A DNA stretch of 5,911 nucleotides from Oscillospiraceae bacterium (GTDB lineage Bacteria; Bacillota; Clostridia; Oscillospirales; Ruminococcaceae): positions 279 through 6,189 of the forward strand of contig DLVP01000034.1 in assembly GCA_003445125.1 (NCBI GenBank), written 5' to 3'. Within the stretch, counting starts at the first letter, position 1; each line of letters starts with the position of its first letter. Of this stretch, positions 1 to 5,911 are shown in pieces. Under the pieces are notes generated by a model that was not told the origin of the DNA, ran no database searches, and worked only from the letters and a program-made list of their open reading frames with translations. The position numbers and the translations under genes are program-made.

Positions 1-310
1 CCAAAAAAATGGAAACATTCGGAACCGCATAGACGACGGTGGTCTTGCTTTCATCCGTCTTTTGACGGACGGCAATTTTCATTTTGTAAAAGTCTTCCGG
101 TACTGCATCGGTATCCACGGTCATGGTCAATTTTCCGCTGCCGAGATTGACGGTATATTCCCGCACGCTTCCGGAATCGAACAGTGCCACAATCTCGGAA
201 TAATCCGGGGTTTTCGTCACCGGCTGACTGAACATCAGCGATGCGAAAACCAGCACGATCGCGGCAACCGCCACATAAATCAGCGCATTTCTTCGTTTAC
301 TGTTATGCAA
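1..310 (-). CDS. ftsH: ATP-dependent zinc metalloprotease FtsH, N-terminal part (runs off left edge)
   Basis: FtsH is a membrane-anchored AAA+ protease that removes damaged or unassembled membrane proteins and some short-lived regulators. Only 103 codons are visible, so the ATPase and zinc-protease domains lie beyond the edge and the call rests on the N-terminus plus context. After a short basic start (HNSKRRN) comes one hydrophobic helix at about residues 9-27, then a PDYSEIVALFDSGSV stretch at 35-49, which resembles the start of the FtsH extracytoplasmic domain (typically YSEFL...GxV). The start is TTG at 310-308: no ATG lies nearby, and a strong AGGTGAGGTGG site ends 5 bases upstream. It follows hpt by 34 bases, and tilS-hpt-ftsH is a known Firmicutes order. 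The extracytoplasmic segment has a charged stretch (about residues 67-93) that seems longer than in many homologues. Another single-pass membrane protein is possible but unlikely. Confidence 0.82.
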   Translation of the reverse strand, partial: MHNSKRRNALIYVAVAAIVLVFASLMFSQPVTKTPDYSEIVALFDSGSVREYTVNLGSGKLTMTVDTDAVPEDFYKMKIAVRQKTDESKTTVVYAVPNVSIFL

Positions 311-315
311 ACAAA

Positions 316-326
316 CCACCTCACCT
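316..326 (-). promoter_or_regulatory. Ribosome binding site of ftsH
   Basis: On the coding strand the bases read AGGTGAGGTGG, a good match to the 16S rRNA 3' end, with 5 bases between it and TTG 310-308. A GTG also in frame overlaps this site, so it cannot be the start. This site is what fixes the unusual TTG as the ftsH initiation codon. Confidence 0.75.
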
Positions 327-344
327 ATTGTTTATGTCTATCGC

Positions 345-884
345 TTATTTTGTGTAAACTTTCGGGTCCAAAATGCCGACATACGGCAGATTGCGGTATC
401 TCTCCGCATAGTCAAGTCCGTAGCCCACCACAAATTCATCGGGGATCGTGAAGCCCTTATATTTCAATTCCAGCTCCACTTTATGTCTTTCCGGCTTATC
501 CAGAAGCGAACAAATTGCCACACTGGCAGGACCTCTTGCCTTCAGTATTTCCATGAGGTAGCTCAGCGTCATACCGCTGTCCAAAATGTCCTCCACGATC
601 AAAAGATCATAACCGGCAATGTTCACGTCCAAGTCTTTTAATATTTTAACCACACCGGACGTTTTTACACCGCTTCCGTAACTGGAACCCGACATAAAAT
701 CGATACGTGTCGGAATGGTTATGGCACGCATCAGATCTGCCATAAATACCACGGAGCCTTTCAGCACGCTGACCAGCAGCAGCTTTTTGTCGGCATAATC
801 CTTGCTGATCTGTGCACCGATCTCCGTGACACGTTCCTTTAATTCCTGCTCATTGATAAGAACCTTGCAAATATCGCCTGTCAT
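345..884 (-). CDS. hpt: Hypoxanthine phosphoribosyltransferase
   Basis: Cytoplasmic purine-salvage enzyme joining hypoxanthine (and usually guanine) to PRPP to give IMP or GMP plus pyrophosphate. The 179 residues match the usual bacterial length of about 180. Visible motifs in order: the LKGS loop at 41-44, which contacts pyrophosphate; SYGSG at 68-72 in the flexible catalytic loop; the PRPP-binding signature LLIVEDILDSGMTL at 94-107 with its paired acidic residues E98-D99; LDKPERHKVEL at 128-138; and GYGLDYAERYRNLPYVG at 154-170, whose final region binds base and metal. ATG at 884-882 overlaps the tilS stop as ATGA, so translation is probably coupled to tilS; a GGAGG lies 10 bases upstream. 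Known for the family: Firmicutes HPRTs can be inhibited by (p)ppGpp, and B. subtilis HprT interacts with TilS. No missing key residue was seen. Also named hprT. Confidence 0.96.
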   Translation of the reverse strand: MTGDICKVLINEQELKERVTEIGAQISKDYADKKLLLVSVLKGSVVFMADLMRAITIPTRIDFMSGSSYGSGVKTSGVVKILKDLDVNIAGYDLLIVEDILDSGMTLSYLMEILKARGPASVAICSLLDKPERHKVELELKYKGFTIPDEFVVGYGLDYAERYRNLPYVGILDPKVYTK

Positions 885-2239
885 TTTTTACCGTCCTCCG
901 TCTTTTCATCAAACACAACCGTCAGCATACGCCGCGTGTTTTCGTCAGCACAGCACCGCTGATCACATCCGAACCCTTCCACCCACAAAATTCCGTTTTC
1001 ATCGGCAAGCACCGTCAGACGGCTTCGCTGCGAAAGAGGAATTTTCTTTTCGTTGAAAAGTTTTTTCAGACTTTTGGTCATCGGATTACTTGCCAAACGC
1101 ACGCAATCCCCGTTTTTGCGGGAGCGTATTACCAAACCATGTGTTATTTTATCATAATCCATGTATTTTTTTAAGACCTTTTGATTAACTTTTTTTGAAT
1201 TTATGACATTTTCTCCGTCAATCACGGTCAATTTGACTTTTTTTGTTCCGGACACGGGCATCCATTCTCCGATGACCGCCGGAAATTCAAACGGAGTTCC
1301 TTCCTTTTCTTCGGCGTTCACCGAAAGCACTCCGTTTTTTACGGAAACATTGCGGTTTCCGTCCACGCTGAGTTTTCCCCTGCCGTCCGAAAGCATTTTT
1401 TCCACCGCGCACAAGCGCGCATATTCCACGGCTACTTCATGCTGCTTCAGAATTTCGGCAACGGCACGCCGCCAAAGCGACAACGGAAGTTCATTGAGTT
1501 TTTCGCAGGAAAAGCCGCCGTCGAGCTTTGCGGAATCCAACGCCCGACAAGTCTCGCTTTCCAGAAATTTCTCGTCCGTCAGCAAGGCTTCCTGCATCCG
1601 CCGAACGGTCTTTGCAATCTGCGGATTTTCGGATTGCAGAAGCGGAACCAACCGATGTCGGATCCGATTGCGGGTGTAGTTGTCACTGTCATTGGTACTG
1701 TCGGTCACATAACACCAATGCTGTGTCTGGCAATATGTTCTGACCTCCTGTGCCGTGCAGTCAATCAACGGACGCACATACTTTCCGCGCGTCGGAGCAA
1801 TGCCGCACAAGCCCTTAAGTGCCGTCCCGCGCATCAGATTCCACAAGGTGGTTTCCATACTGTCGTCGGCGGTATGCGCAGTGGCAACCTTGCCCTCCAG
1901 CCGATCAAACGCCTCATACCGCAAGCGGCGCGCACAGGTTTCCTCGGATTCTTTCGTGCGAAGGCCTTCCCCCCGCACATCCACGCAGAACACCCGAAGT
2001 GAAATCTCCAGCTCCGCACACAGCTTTTCGCAGAACTCTCGGTCGCGTTCCGATTCTTCCCCGCGAAGCTGATGATTGACATGACAGGCGGAAAACGTGA
2101 AATTCATTTCCTTCTGCAAATCCTTCAGCAAATGCAGCAGACAAACCGAATCCGCGCCGCCCGAAAGAGCGGCAATTATATGATCCCCGCTTTGGATCAT
2201 TCCATATTTTTCAATCGCGAGCTGCACTTTATTCTTCAC
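881..2239 (-). CDS. tilS: tRNA(Ile)-lysidine synthetase
   Basis: Essential cytoplasmic enzyme that uses ATP to attach lysine to C34 of the CAU-anticodon tRNA-Ile, changing both its decoding (to AUA) and its charging from Met to Ile. Numbering 452 residues from GTG 2239-2237: the PP-loop SGGADS is at 26-31, HVNHQLRG at 53-60, the AHTADDSMETT block at 121-131, RPLID at 156-160 and DSTNDSDNYTRNRIRH at 180-195, all conserved in the N-terminal adenylating domain. A central helical region follows, then the C-terminal TilS domain from about 366 (RSRKNGD, MTKSLKKLF, and WVEGFGCD at 419-426). The start was chosen because it puts the PP-loop about 25 residues in, as in relatives, with GGAG 10 bases upstream; the frame stays open back to 2518 but that part overlaps dnaB and has no TilS character. 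It overlaps dnaB by 11 bases and hpt by 4. Three A7 runs lie at 1166-1244. Confidence 0.95.
   Translation of the reverse strand: MKNKVQLAIEKYGMIQSGDHIIAALSGGADSVCLLHLLKDLQKEMNFTFSACHVNHQLRGEESERDREFCEKLCAELEISLRVFCVDVRGEGLRTKESEETCARRLRYEAFDRLEGKVATAHTADDSMETTLWNLMRGTALKGLCGIAPTRGKYVRPLIDCTAQEVRTYCQTQHWCYVTDSTNDSDNYTRNRIRHRLVPLLQSENPQIAKTVRRMQEALLTDEKFLESETCRALDSAKLDGGFSCEKLNELPLSLWRRAVAEILKQHEVAVEYARLCAVEKMLSDGRGKLSVDGNRNVSVKNGVLSVNAEEKEGTPFEFPAVIGEWMPVSGTKKVKLTVIDGENVINSKKVNQKVLKKYMDYDKITHGLVIRSRKNGDCVRLASNPMTKSLKKLFNEKKIPLSQRSRLTVLADENGILWVEGFGCDQRCCADENTRRMLTVVFDEKTEDGKK
895..899 (-). promoter_or_regulatory. Ribosome binding site of hpt, inside the end of tilS
   Basis: GGAGG on the coding strand lies within the last codons of tilS, 10 bases before ATG 884-882. 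The spacing is slightly long. Because the start codon also overlaps the tilS stop, re-initiation by ribosomes finishing tilS probably adds to initiation here. Confidence 0.6.
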
Positions 2240-3569
2240 TGCGGAATGTCTCCAAACTGGAAAATTTCGTGAATCTTCCTTCCCACGACAATTTAATAGT
2301 GGGAGTTTCACCGTGACGGTTTTTGCCGATGATACATTCGGCAATGTTCGGGTCACCGGTTTCCTTGTTATAATACGCCTCGCGGTAAAGGAACATGACA
2401 ATATCGGCATCCTGCTCGATTGATCCCGATTCACGCAGATCGGACAGCACCGGGCGGTTTCCTCCCTCTCGTTTATCCGACGCACGGGACAACTGGGACA
2501 GCACAATGACCGGCACATCCAGTTCCTTCGCCATTCCCTTCAAGGATTTGGTGATCTCACTGACCTCCTGCACACGGTTTTCTATGCGGCGAACAGAACC
2601 CATCAGCTGCAAATAGTCAATGACAATCAGCCCCAGATTTTTCAGGCGGCGCGTTTTTGCTTTGACTTCCGCCACATTGATACCGGCGGTATCGTCAATA
2701 TACAGATTTGCCTTGGAAAGCGTTTCGGCATTCACCGCAATGCGTTCCCAATCGTCCGTGGAAAGCTCACCGGTGCGCAGGGCGCTGCTGGTGACGCGTG
2801 CTTCCGAGGACAACAGGCGCAGAGCAATCTGTTCTTTGGACATTTCCAAAGAAAACACCGCCACATCCTTTCCGCTTTTTGAAGCCACATTGGTGGCAAT
2901 ATTCATCGCAAAACTGGTTTTTCCCATACCGGGGCGTGCCGCCAGAATCAACAAATCCGACTTATTGAGTCCCATAATCGCCCGATCGAGATCGGCAAAT
3001 CCGGACGGTGTTCCTTTATACTCGGAATTGTCGTCGGCACTGAGTTTCTGGAGTTTATCATATGTGGAAATCAGAATTTCATCGATGCGCGTCAGACCGT
3101 TGGCTTCTTTTCCCTGACGGATATCATAGATTTTCTGTTCCACCTGATCCAGCAGGCTTTTCGGATCCTCCTGCCCCTGCGACACATTGGTATTGATTTC
3201 CTGGGCAATCAGAAGCAGTTTGCGAAGGTAGGCTTTTTCCTGCACGATCAGCGCATAGTTTCTGACATTGGACACCGACGGTACAATCTGCGCCAACGAA
3301 GTCAGATAGACCTTTGCTGCTTCATCAGTTTCAAAAATTCCGGCGTTTTTCACTGCTTCCAGAATGGTGATGGTATCCGCCGCCGCGCCCGACACGAACA
3401 TCCGCATCATGATGGCAAAAATTTCCTGATGGCTTTTTCGATAAAAGCTCTCAGCGGAAATGTACTGCATCACTTCGGATATGCAGGAAAAATCAAGCAG
3501 AATACATCCCAGAACGGACTGTTCCGCTTCCAACGAATAAGGGGCGTTTTCCGTTGTTATGTTCTCCAC
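2229..3569 (-). CDS. dnaB: Replicative DNA helicase DnaB (DnaC of B. subtilis nomenclature)
   Basis: Hexameric 5'-3' helicase that unwinds DNA at the replication fork and recruits primase. The 446 residues are close to family length (about 450). The N-terminal helical domain (about 10-110) begins with the typical PYSLEAEQSVLGCIL. The RecA-like C-terminal domain starts near 185 (GTPSGFADLDRAIMG) and carries Walker A ARPGMGKTS at 211-219 (K217, T218), the catalytic glutamate in FSLEM (E242), Walker B LIVIDYLQL at 314-322 (D318), VLSQLSR at 356-362, DLRESGSIEQDAD at 377-389 and the trans-acting basic finger region IIGKNRHG at 413-420 (K416, R418). No intein or insertion interrupts it. The start is GTG at 3569-3567; the next methionine (residue 34) would remove conserved sequence. 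It lies 16 bases after rplI, a conserved Firmicutes pairing, and overlaps tilS by 11 bases. Confidence 0.98.
   Translation of the reverse strand: MENITTENAPYSLEAEQSVLGCILLDFSCISEVMQYISAESFYRKSHQEIFAIMMRMFVSGAAADTITILEAVKNAGIFETDEAAKVYLTSLAQIVPSVSNVRNYALIVQEKAYLRKLLLIAQEINTNVSQGQEDPKSLLDQVEQKIYDIRQGKEANGLTRIDEILISTYDKLQKLSADDNSEYKGTPSGFADLDRAIMGLNKSDLLILAARPGMGKTSFAMNIATNVASKSGKDVAVFSLEMSKEQIALRLLSSEARVTSSALRTGELSTDDWERIAVNAETLSKANLYIDDTAGINVAEVKAKTRRLKNLGLIVIDYLQLMGSVRRIENRVQEVSEITKSLKGMAKELDVPVIVLSQLSRASDKREGGNRPVLSDLRESGSIEQDADIVMFLYREAYYNKETGDPNIAECIIGKNRHGETPTIKLSWEGRFTKFSSLETFRSEE
2250..2253 (-). promoter_or_regulatory. Probable ribosome binding site of tilS, inside the end of dnaB
   Basis: A short GGAG on the coding strand lies 10 bases before the GTG at 2239-2237, within dnaB. 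It is modest in strength. The 11-base overlap with dnaB suggests translational coupling matters as much as this site. Confidence 0.45.
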
Positions 3570-3574
3570 CGTAT

Positions 3575-3580
3575 CCCACC
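3575..3580 (-). promoter_or_regulatory. Weak ribosome binding site of dnaB
   Basis: Only a GGTGGG stretch lies in the 16-base gap after rplI, 5 bases before the GTG start. It is a poor match compared with the rplI site 450 bases upstream. A weak site plus GTG fits the low amount of helicase needed relative to a ribosomal protein. Confidence 0.45.
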
Positions 3581-3585
3581 GTTTC

Positions 3586-4029
3586 TTATTCTTTTACCAT
3601 GACCTGGCATTTAGCTGTCACGCCGTTGTAAAGCTTGATTTCCACGGCGTATGTACCGAAGGTTTTGATGTCGTTTTCAAGCACGATTTTTTTCTTGTCG
3701 ATAGTCGTGGAAAATTTTCGATTGATCTCTTCGGCAATTTCCTTGGAAGTGATCGAGCCGAACAGTCTGCCGCCCGTACCACCTTTGGCGGTCAGTTCCA
3801 CGGTTTTGCCGTCGATCTTCTTTGCGGTTTCTTTTGCCTGTGCAAGTTCGATTTCCTCTTTGTGTTTCTTTGCCTGTTCTTTATTTTTCAGGTCGTTCAT
3901 CGCGGTTGAAGTTGCTTCGATTGCCAGCCCTTTTTTCAACAGAAAGTTGCGCGCATAGCCATCCGATACTTCTACCAGTTGCCCCGCTTTGCCGCTTCCC
4001 TTTACATCTGCTTTCAAGATAACCTTCAT
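3586..4029 (-). CDS. rplI: 50S ribosomal protein bL9
   Basis: Structural protein of the large ribosomal subunit that binds 23S rRNA near the L1 stalk and helps limit frameshifting and hopping. The 147 residues are the normal length (about 148-150). The N-terminal rRNA-binding domain is recognisable from [21 protein letters not shown] and the signature [18 protein letters not shown] at 23-40. A long charged helix follows (about 41-75, rich in Lys, Glu and Gln), then the C-terminal domain with [17 protein letters not shown] at 86-102, IDKKKI at 109-114 and [13 protein letters not shown] at 120-132. The ATG at 4029-4027 has an excellent GAGGAGG site 7 bases upstream. It follows gdpP by 12 bases and precedes dnaB by 16, the order seen in many Firmicutes. 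Confidence 0.98.
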   Translation of the reverse strand: MKVILKADVKGSGKAGQLVEVSDGYARNFLLKKGLAIEATSTAMNDLKNKEQAKKHKEEIELAQAKETAKKIDGKTVELTAKGGTGGRLFGSITSKEIAEEINRKFSTTIDKKKIVLENDIKTFGTYAVEIKLYNGVTAKCQVMVKE

Positions 4030-4036
4030 TTGAATT

Positions 4037-4043
4037 CCTCCTC
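4037..4043 (-). promoter_or_regulatory. Strong ribosome binding site of rplI, overlapping the gdpP stop codon
   Basis: GAGGAGG on the coding strand sits 7 bases before ATG 4029-4027 and shares bases with the TGA stop of gdpP (4044-4042). It is the strongest site in the window. It should let rplI be translated at a higher rate than the genes on either side of it in the same message. Confidence 0.85.
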
Positions 4044-5911
4044 AGGATTTTTTCTGATTCTCGTAATACCGGTCAATCGCTGCCAGCAATTTAGCCTTTG
4101 CCTCATCAAGCGATTCTCCCACAAGCTGTGCGCCCGCCATGGTCAGATGACCGCCGCCGCCGAGAGTTTCCAGTATCAGCTGTACATTAATTTCACCCAG
4201 TGAACGTCCGGACAGCGACACCTGAGTGCCGTCATCGAACATCACGAAGGACGCATCCACATTACTGATTCCCAAGAGTTCGTCCGCCGCCTGTGCGGTA
4301 ATCACCCGCATATCGGTAGTATCCTCTTCCCGGTACACGGCAATGGCGCAGCGGCGATAAATTTCCGCGGAAGACACCAGCCGCGTTTTTCTCTGATAGG
4401 ACTCCATGGAATTGGCAAACATCTTGCGCACTTCCACCGTATCGGCACCGAGGCGTTTTAAATATGCCGCCGCTTCAAAGGTGCGCACACCGGTTTTCAG
4501 CACGAAATTCTTGGTATCCAGCATAATACCTGCCAAAAGGCACTCTGCCTCATTTTTGCCGATATTTTTGCGCTCATTCATGTACTGCACCAGTTCCGTC
4601 ACCATTTCCGCTGCGGAAGAAGCGTAGGGTTCATGATAGAAAATTACCGCATTATCAATATGATCCACGCTCTTGCGGTGATGGTCGATCACAACCACCG
4701 TTTTGCACGCTTTATAAATTTCCTGAGACTCCACAAAATGCTTGATATGGGTATCCACCACGACCAGCAGTGTTTTTTTCGTGATCACGGTCATAACTTC
4801 GTTGGGATGATAAAAAAGATCAGTCACACCACGCTCCCGCATCATACGGATCAGCGGCTGCGCCAGGCACTTGCTTTCATCAACCGCCACATAAGACATT
4901 TTTCCCATCTGCCGAACCGCCTGTGCCAGTCCGACCGCAGAACCGATGGCGTCCAGGTCACCGAAGGTATGTCCCATAATCACCACATTATCCGCCGCAT
5001 TGATCAGCTCGCACAATGCCGAAGCCACAATCCGTGCCTTGACCTTCGTGCGTTTTTCCACGCCCTTGGACACGCCGCCGAAAAACTCATAGCCGTTTTC
5101 GGTTTTGACCGCCGCCTGATCGCCGCCACGTCCCAGACACATATCCAACGCCTGACGTGCGAAATGTTCGGATTCACTGTATCCGGCGCCTCCGCGGCCT
5201 ACGCCGATTGAAAGCGTTGCCTGCATTCTGCCGCCCGCCACTACGTTTCGGACACGGTCAAGAATCTCGAATTTGTTTTCGATCATCTTTTTTATGTACC
5301 GTTCCTCCACCACGGCAATCATTTTATCGCGCTCGTACTTTTTCACCAAGCCGCCCGCCTGTGTGACGTACCGCTCGATTGCCAGTTCGATTTCACCGAT
5401 CACCTGGGACTTTTCGCTGTCCGTGGCGTTCTGCACCAATTCTTCATAGTTATCGATCACGAACATCAGCACGGAGGGACGGGTATCAAAATATTCCTGA
5501 TAATATTTTTTCAATTCGGTATTTTCGGCAAAGTAAAACAGAATTTTTGTATCCGTCTGCGTAGAGGCTTTGACGGCATAAACCGTGTATTTTTTGTTCA
5601 GATACGCTGCCTCTTCTTTTCCGGAAACAAAATCCTCCTCCGAGAACTTCATTCCGCCGCACATCGTGCGGATGCTTTCCCCGTAAGCATCCCGACCATC
5701 CAGCACCTGTACGCGGAAGTTTTCGCTGTACCAGACAATTTCACCCTTTTGATTAGTGACTGCCACGGGAAGCGGATAGCGGTTCATCAGATCCAGATCG
5801 CCCGCTTTTAATGCGTGCGACACCGTCTGCAGCAACCGGAACACGCGGCGATTGGCGGAAAGGCTGTACAGCAGCACTCCCGCCACCGCAAGGAGCAGGA
5901 TCGCAAGCTGC
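4042..5911 (-). CDS. gdpP: Cyclic-di-AMP phosphodiesterase GdpP (DHH/DHHA1 family), N-terminus beyond right edge
   Basis: Membrane-anchored enzyme that hydrolyses c-di-AMP to pApA, controlling potassium and osmotic balance and wall stress responses. 622 residues are visible, numbered here from codon 5910-5908; about 659 in B. subtilis suggests 30-40 are missing, including the first membrane helix. Visible in order: the end of a hydrophobic helix (1-17); a PAS-like domain (about 38-128, PLPVAVTNQKGEIVWYSENF near its start); a degenerate GGDEF domain (about 140-275) where the signature is replaced by YERDKM at 192-197, with SIGVG at 234-238 and LGRGGDQAAVK near its end; then the DHH domain with GHTFGDLDAIG (metal ligands H314, D318, D320), D386, DHH at 409-411 and D465; and DHHA1 with GGGGH at 584-588. 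All expected metal ligands are present, so it should be active. An in-frame GTG at 5886 falls inside the helix and is not the start. The family's PAS can bind heme, and (p)ppGpp is a known inhibitor. Also called yybT. Confidence 0.95.
   Translation of the reverse strand, partial: QLAILLLAVAGVLLYSLSANRRVFRLLQTVSHALKAGDLDLMNRYPLPVAVTNQKGEIVWYSENFRVQVLDGRDAYGESIRTMCGGMKFSEEDFVSGKEEAAYLNKKYTVYAVKASTQTDTKILFYFAENTELKKYYQEYFDTRPSVLMFVIDNYEELVQNATDSEKSQVIGEIELAIERYVTQAGGLVKKYERDKMIAVVEERYIKKMIENKFEILDRVRNVVAGGRMQATLSIGVGRGGAGYSESEHFARQALDMCLGRGGDQAAVKTENGYEFFGGVSKGVEKRTKVKARIVASALCELINAADNVVIMGHTFGDLDAIGSAVGLAQAVRQMGKMSYVAVDESKCLAQPLIRMMRERGVTDLFYHPNEVMTVITKKTLLVVVDTHIKHFVESQEIYKACKTVVVIDHHRKSVDHIDNAVIFYHEPYASSAAEMVTELVQYMNERKNIGKNEAECLLAGIMLDTKNFVLKTGVRTFEAAAYLKRLGADTVEVRKMFANSMESYQRKTRLVSSAEIYRRCAIAVYREEDTTDMRVITAQAADELLGISNVDASFVMFDDGTQVSLSGRSLGEINVQLILETLGGGGHLTMAGAQLVGESLDEAKAKLLAAIDRYYENQKKS

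Noticed and set aside
331..358. Promoter-like pair on the minus strand upstream of ftsH: TTTACA (358-353), 16 bases, CATAAA (336-331).
   Set aside because: The -10 match is only 4 of 6, and the predicted start would fall inside the ftsH ribosome binding site. It sits in an AT-rich gap where chance matches are common.
62..451. 129-codon plus-strand open frame spanning the ftsH start and hpt end.
   Set aside because: It runs antisense across two genes and their junction, with no recognisable protein features.
1439..2002. 187-codon open frame on the plus strand, antisense to tilS.
   Set aside because: It is a mirror of the conserved TilS catalytic domain with no domain of its own; other plus-strand frames overlap it, as expected by chance.
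2240..2518. The tilS frame stays open upstream to 2518, which would give a 545-residue protein or a second gene overlapping the end of dnaB.
   Set aside because: The extra 93 codons are Cys/Arg-rich with no recognisable domain, lie wholly within conserved dnaB sequence, and the TilS family N-terminus matches the GTG at 2239. It is a chance open frame.
4633..5211. 192-codon open frame on the plus strand, antisense to gdpP.
   Set aside because: It covers the most conserved part of gdpP, is rich in His and Arg as expected for the complement of DHH-domain codons, and has no clear ribosome binding site or recognisable domain.
4162..5500. Degenerate GGDEF signature in GdpP taken as a broken diguanylate cyclase.
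   Set aside because: Loss of the GGDEF signature is normal for GdpP/YybT proteins; the DHH/DHHA1 active site is intact.
4042..5886. Treating the GTG at 5886 as a genuine start that makes gdpP complete.
   Set aside because: The frame stays open to the window edge, the upstream codons continue the hydrophobic helix (QLAILLLA), and the family has an earlier membrane helix, so the gene is truncated by the window.

Overview
The window is a tightly packed run of housekeeping genes, all on the minus strand. In transcription order (right to left) they are gdpP (cut by the right edge), rplI, dnaB, tilS, hpt and ftsH (cut by the left edge). The gene content and order, strong AGGAGG-type ribosome binding sites, use of GTG and TTG starts, and a GdpP-type c-di-AMP phosphodiesterase point to a Firmicutes genome. 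Mid-range base composition, and the joining of gdpP-rplI-dnaB to tilS-hpt-ftsH, suggest a clostridial lineage such as Oscillospirales/Ruminococcaceae. That lineage is inference from remembered family sequences, not from a search.

Region by region: 5911-4042 is the body of a membrane-anchored PAS / degenerate GGDEF / DHH-DHHA1 phosphodiesterase. 4029-3586 is ribosomal protein bL9. 3569-2229 is the replicative helicase DnaB. 2239-881 is tRNA(Ile)-lysidine synthetase, overlapping dnaB by 11 bases. 884-345 is hypoxanthine phosphoribosyltransferase, overlapping tilS by the 4-base ATGA. 310-1 is the N-terminal anchor and start of the extracytoplasmic domain of the FtsH protease. Non-overlapping junctions are only 12, 16 and 34 bases long. 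I see no terminator, RNA gene, mobile element or CRISPR array, and no stretch over 300 bases lacks a gene.

The layout looks like one operon linking second-messenger turnover (c-di-AMP), translation (bL9, lysidine modification), replication (DnaB), purine salvage (HPRT) and membrane protein quality control (FtsH). Three consecutive genes use strong ribosome binding signals or direct coupling differently: rplI has a near-perfect site and ATG, dnaB a weak site and GTG, while tilS and hpt start inside the preceding gene. This gives a plausible way to obtain unequal protein amounts from one message.

I found no new biological system here. The most noteworthy sequence-level oddity is a cluster of three in-frame A_AAA_AAA heptamers within 79 bases of tilS, each followed closely by a -1 frame stop. 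The rest are contextual points: the joined gene modules, two enzymes whose relatives respond to (p)ppGpp, and start-codon usage.
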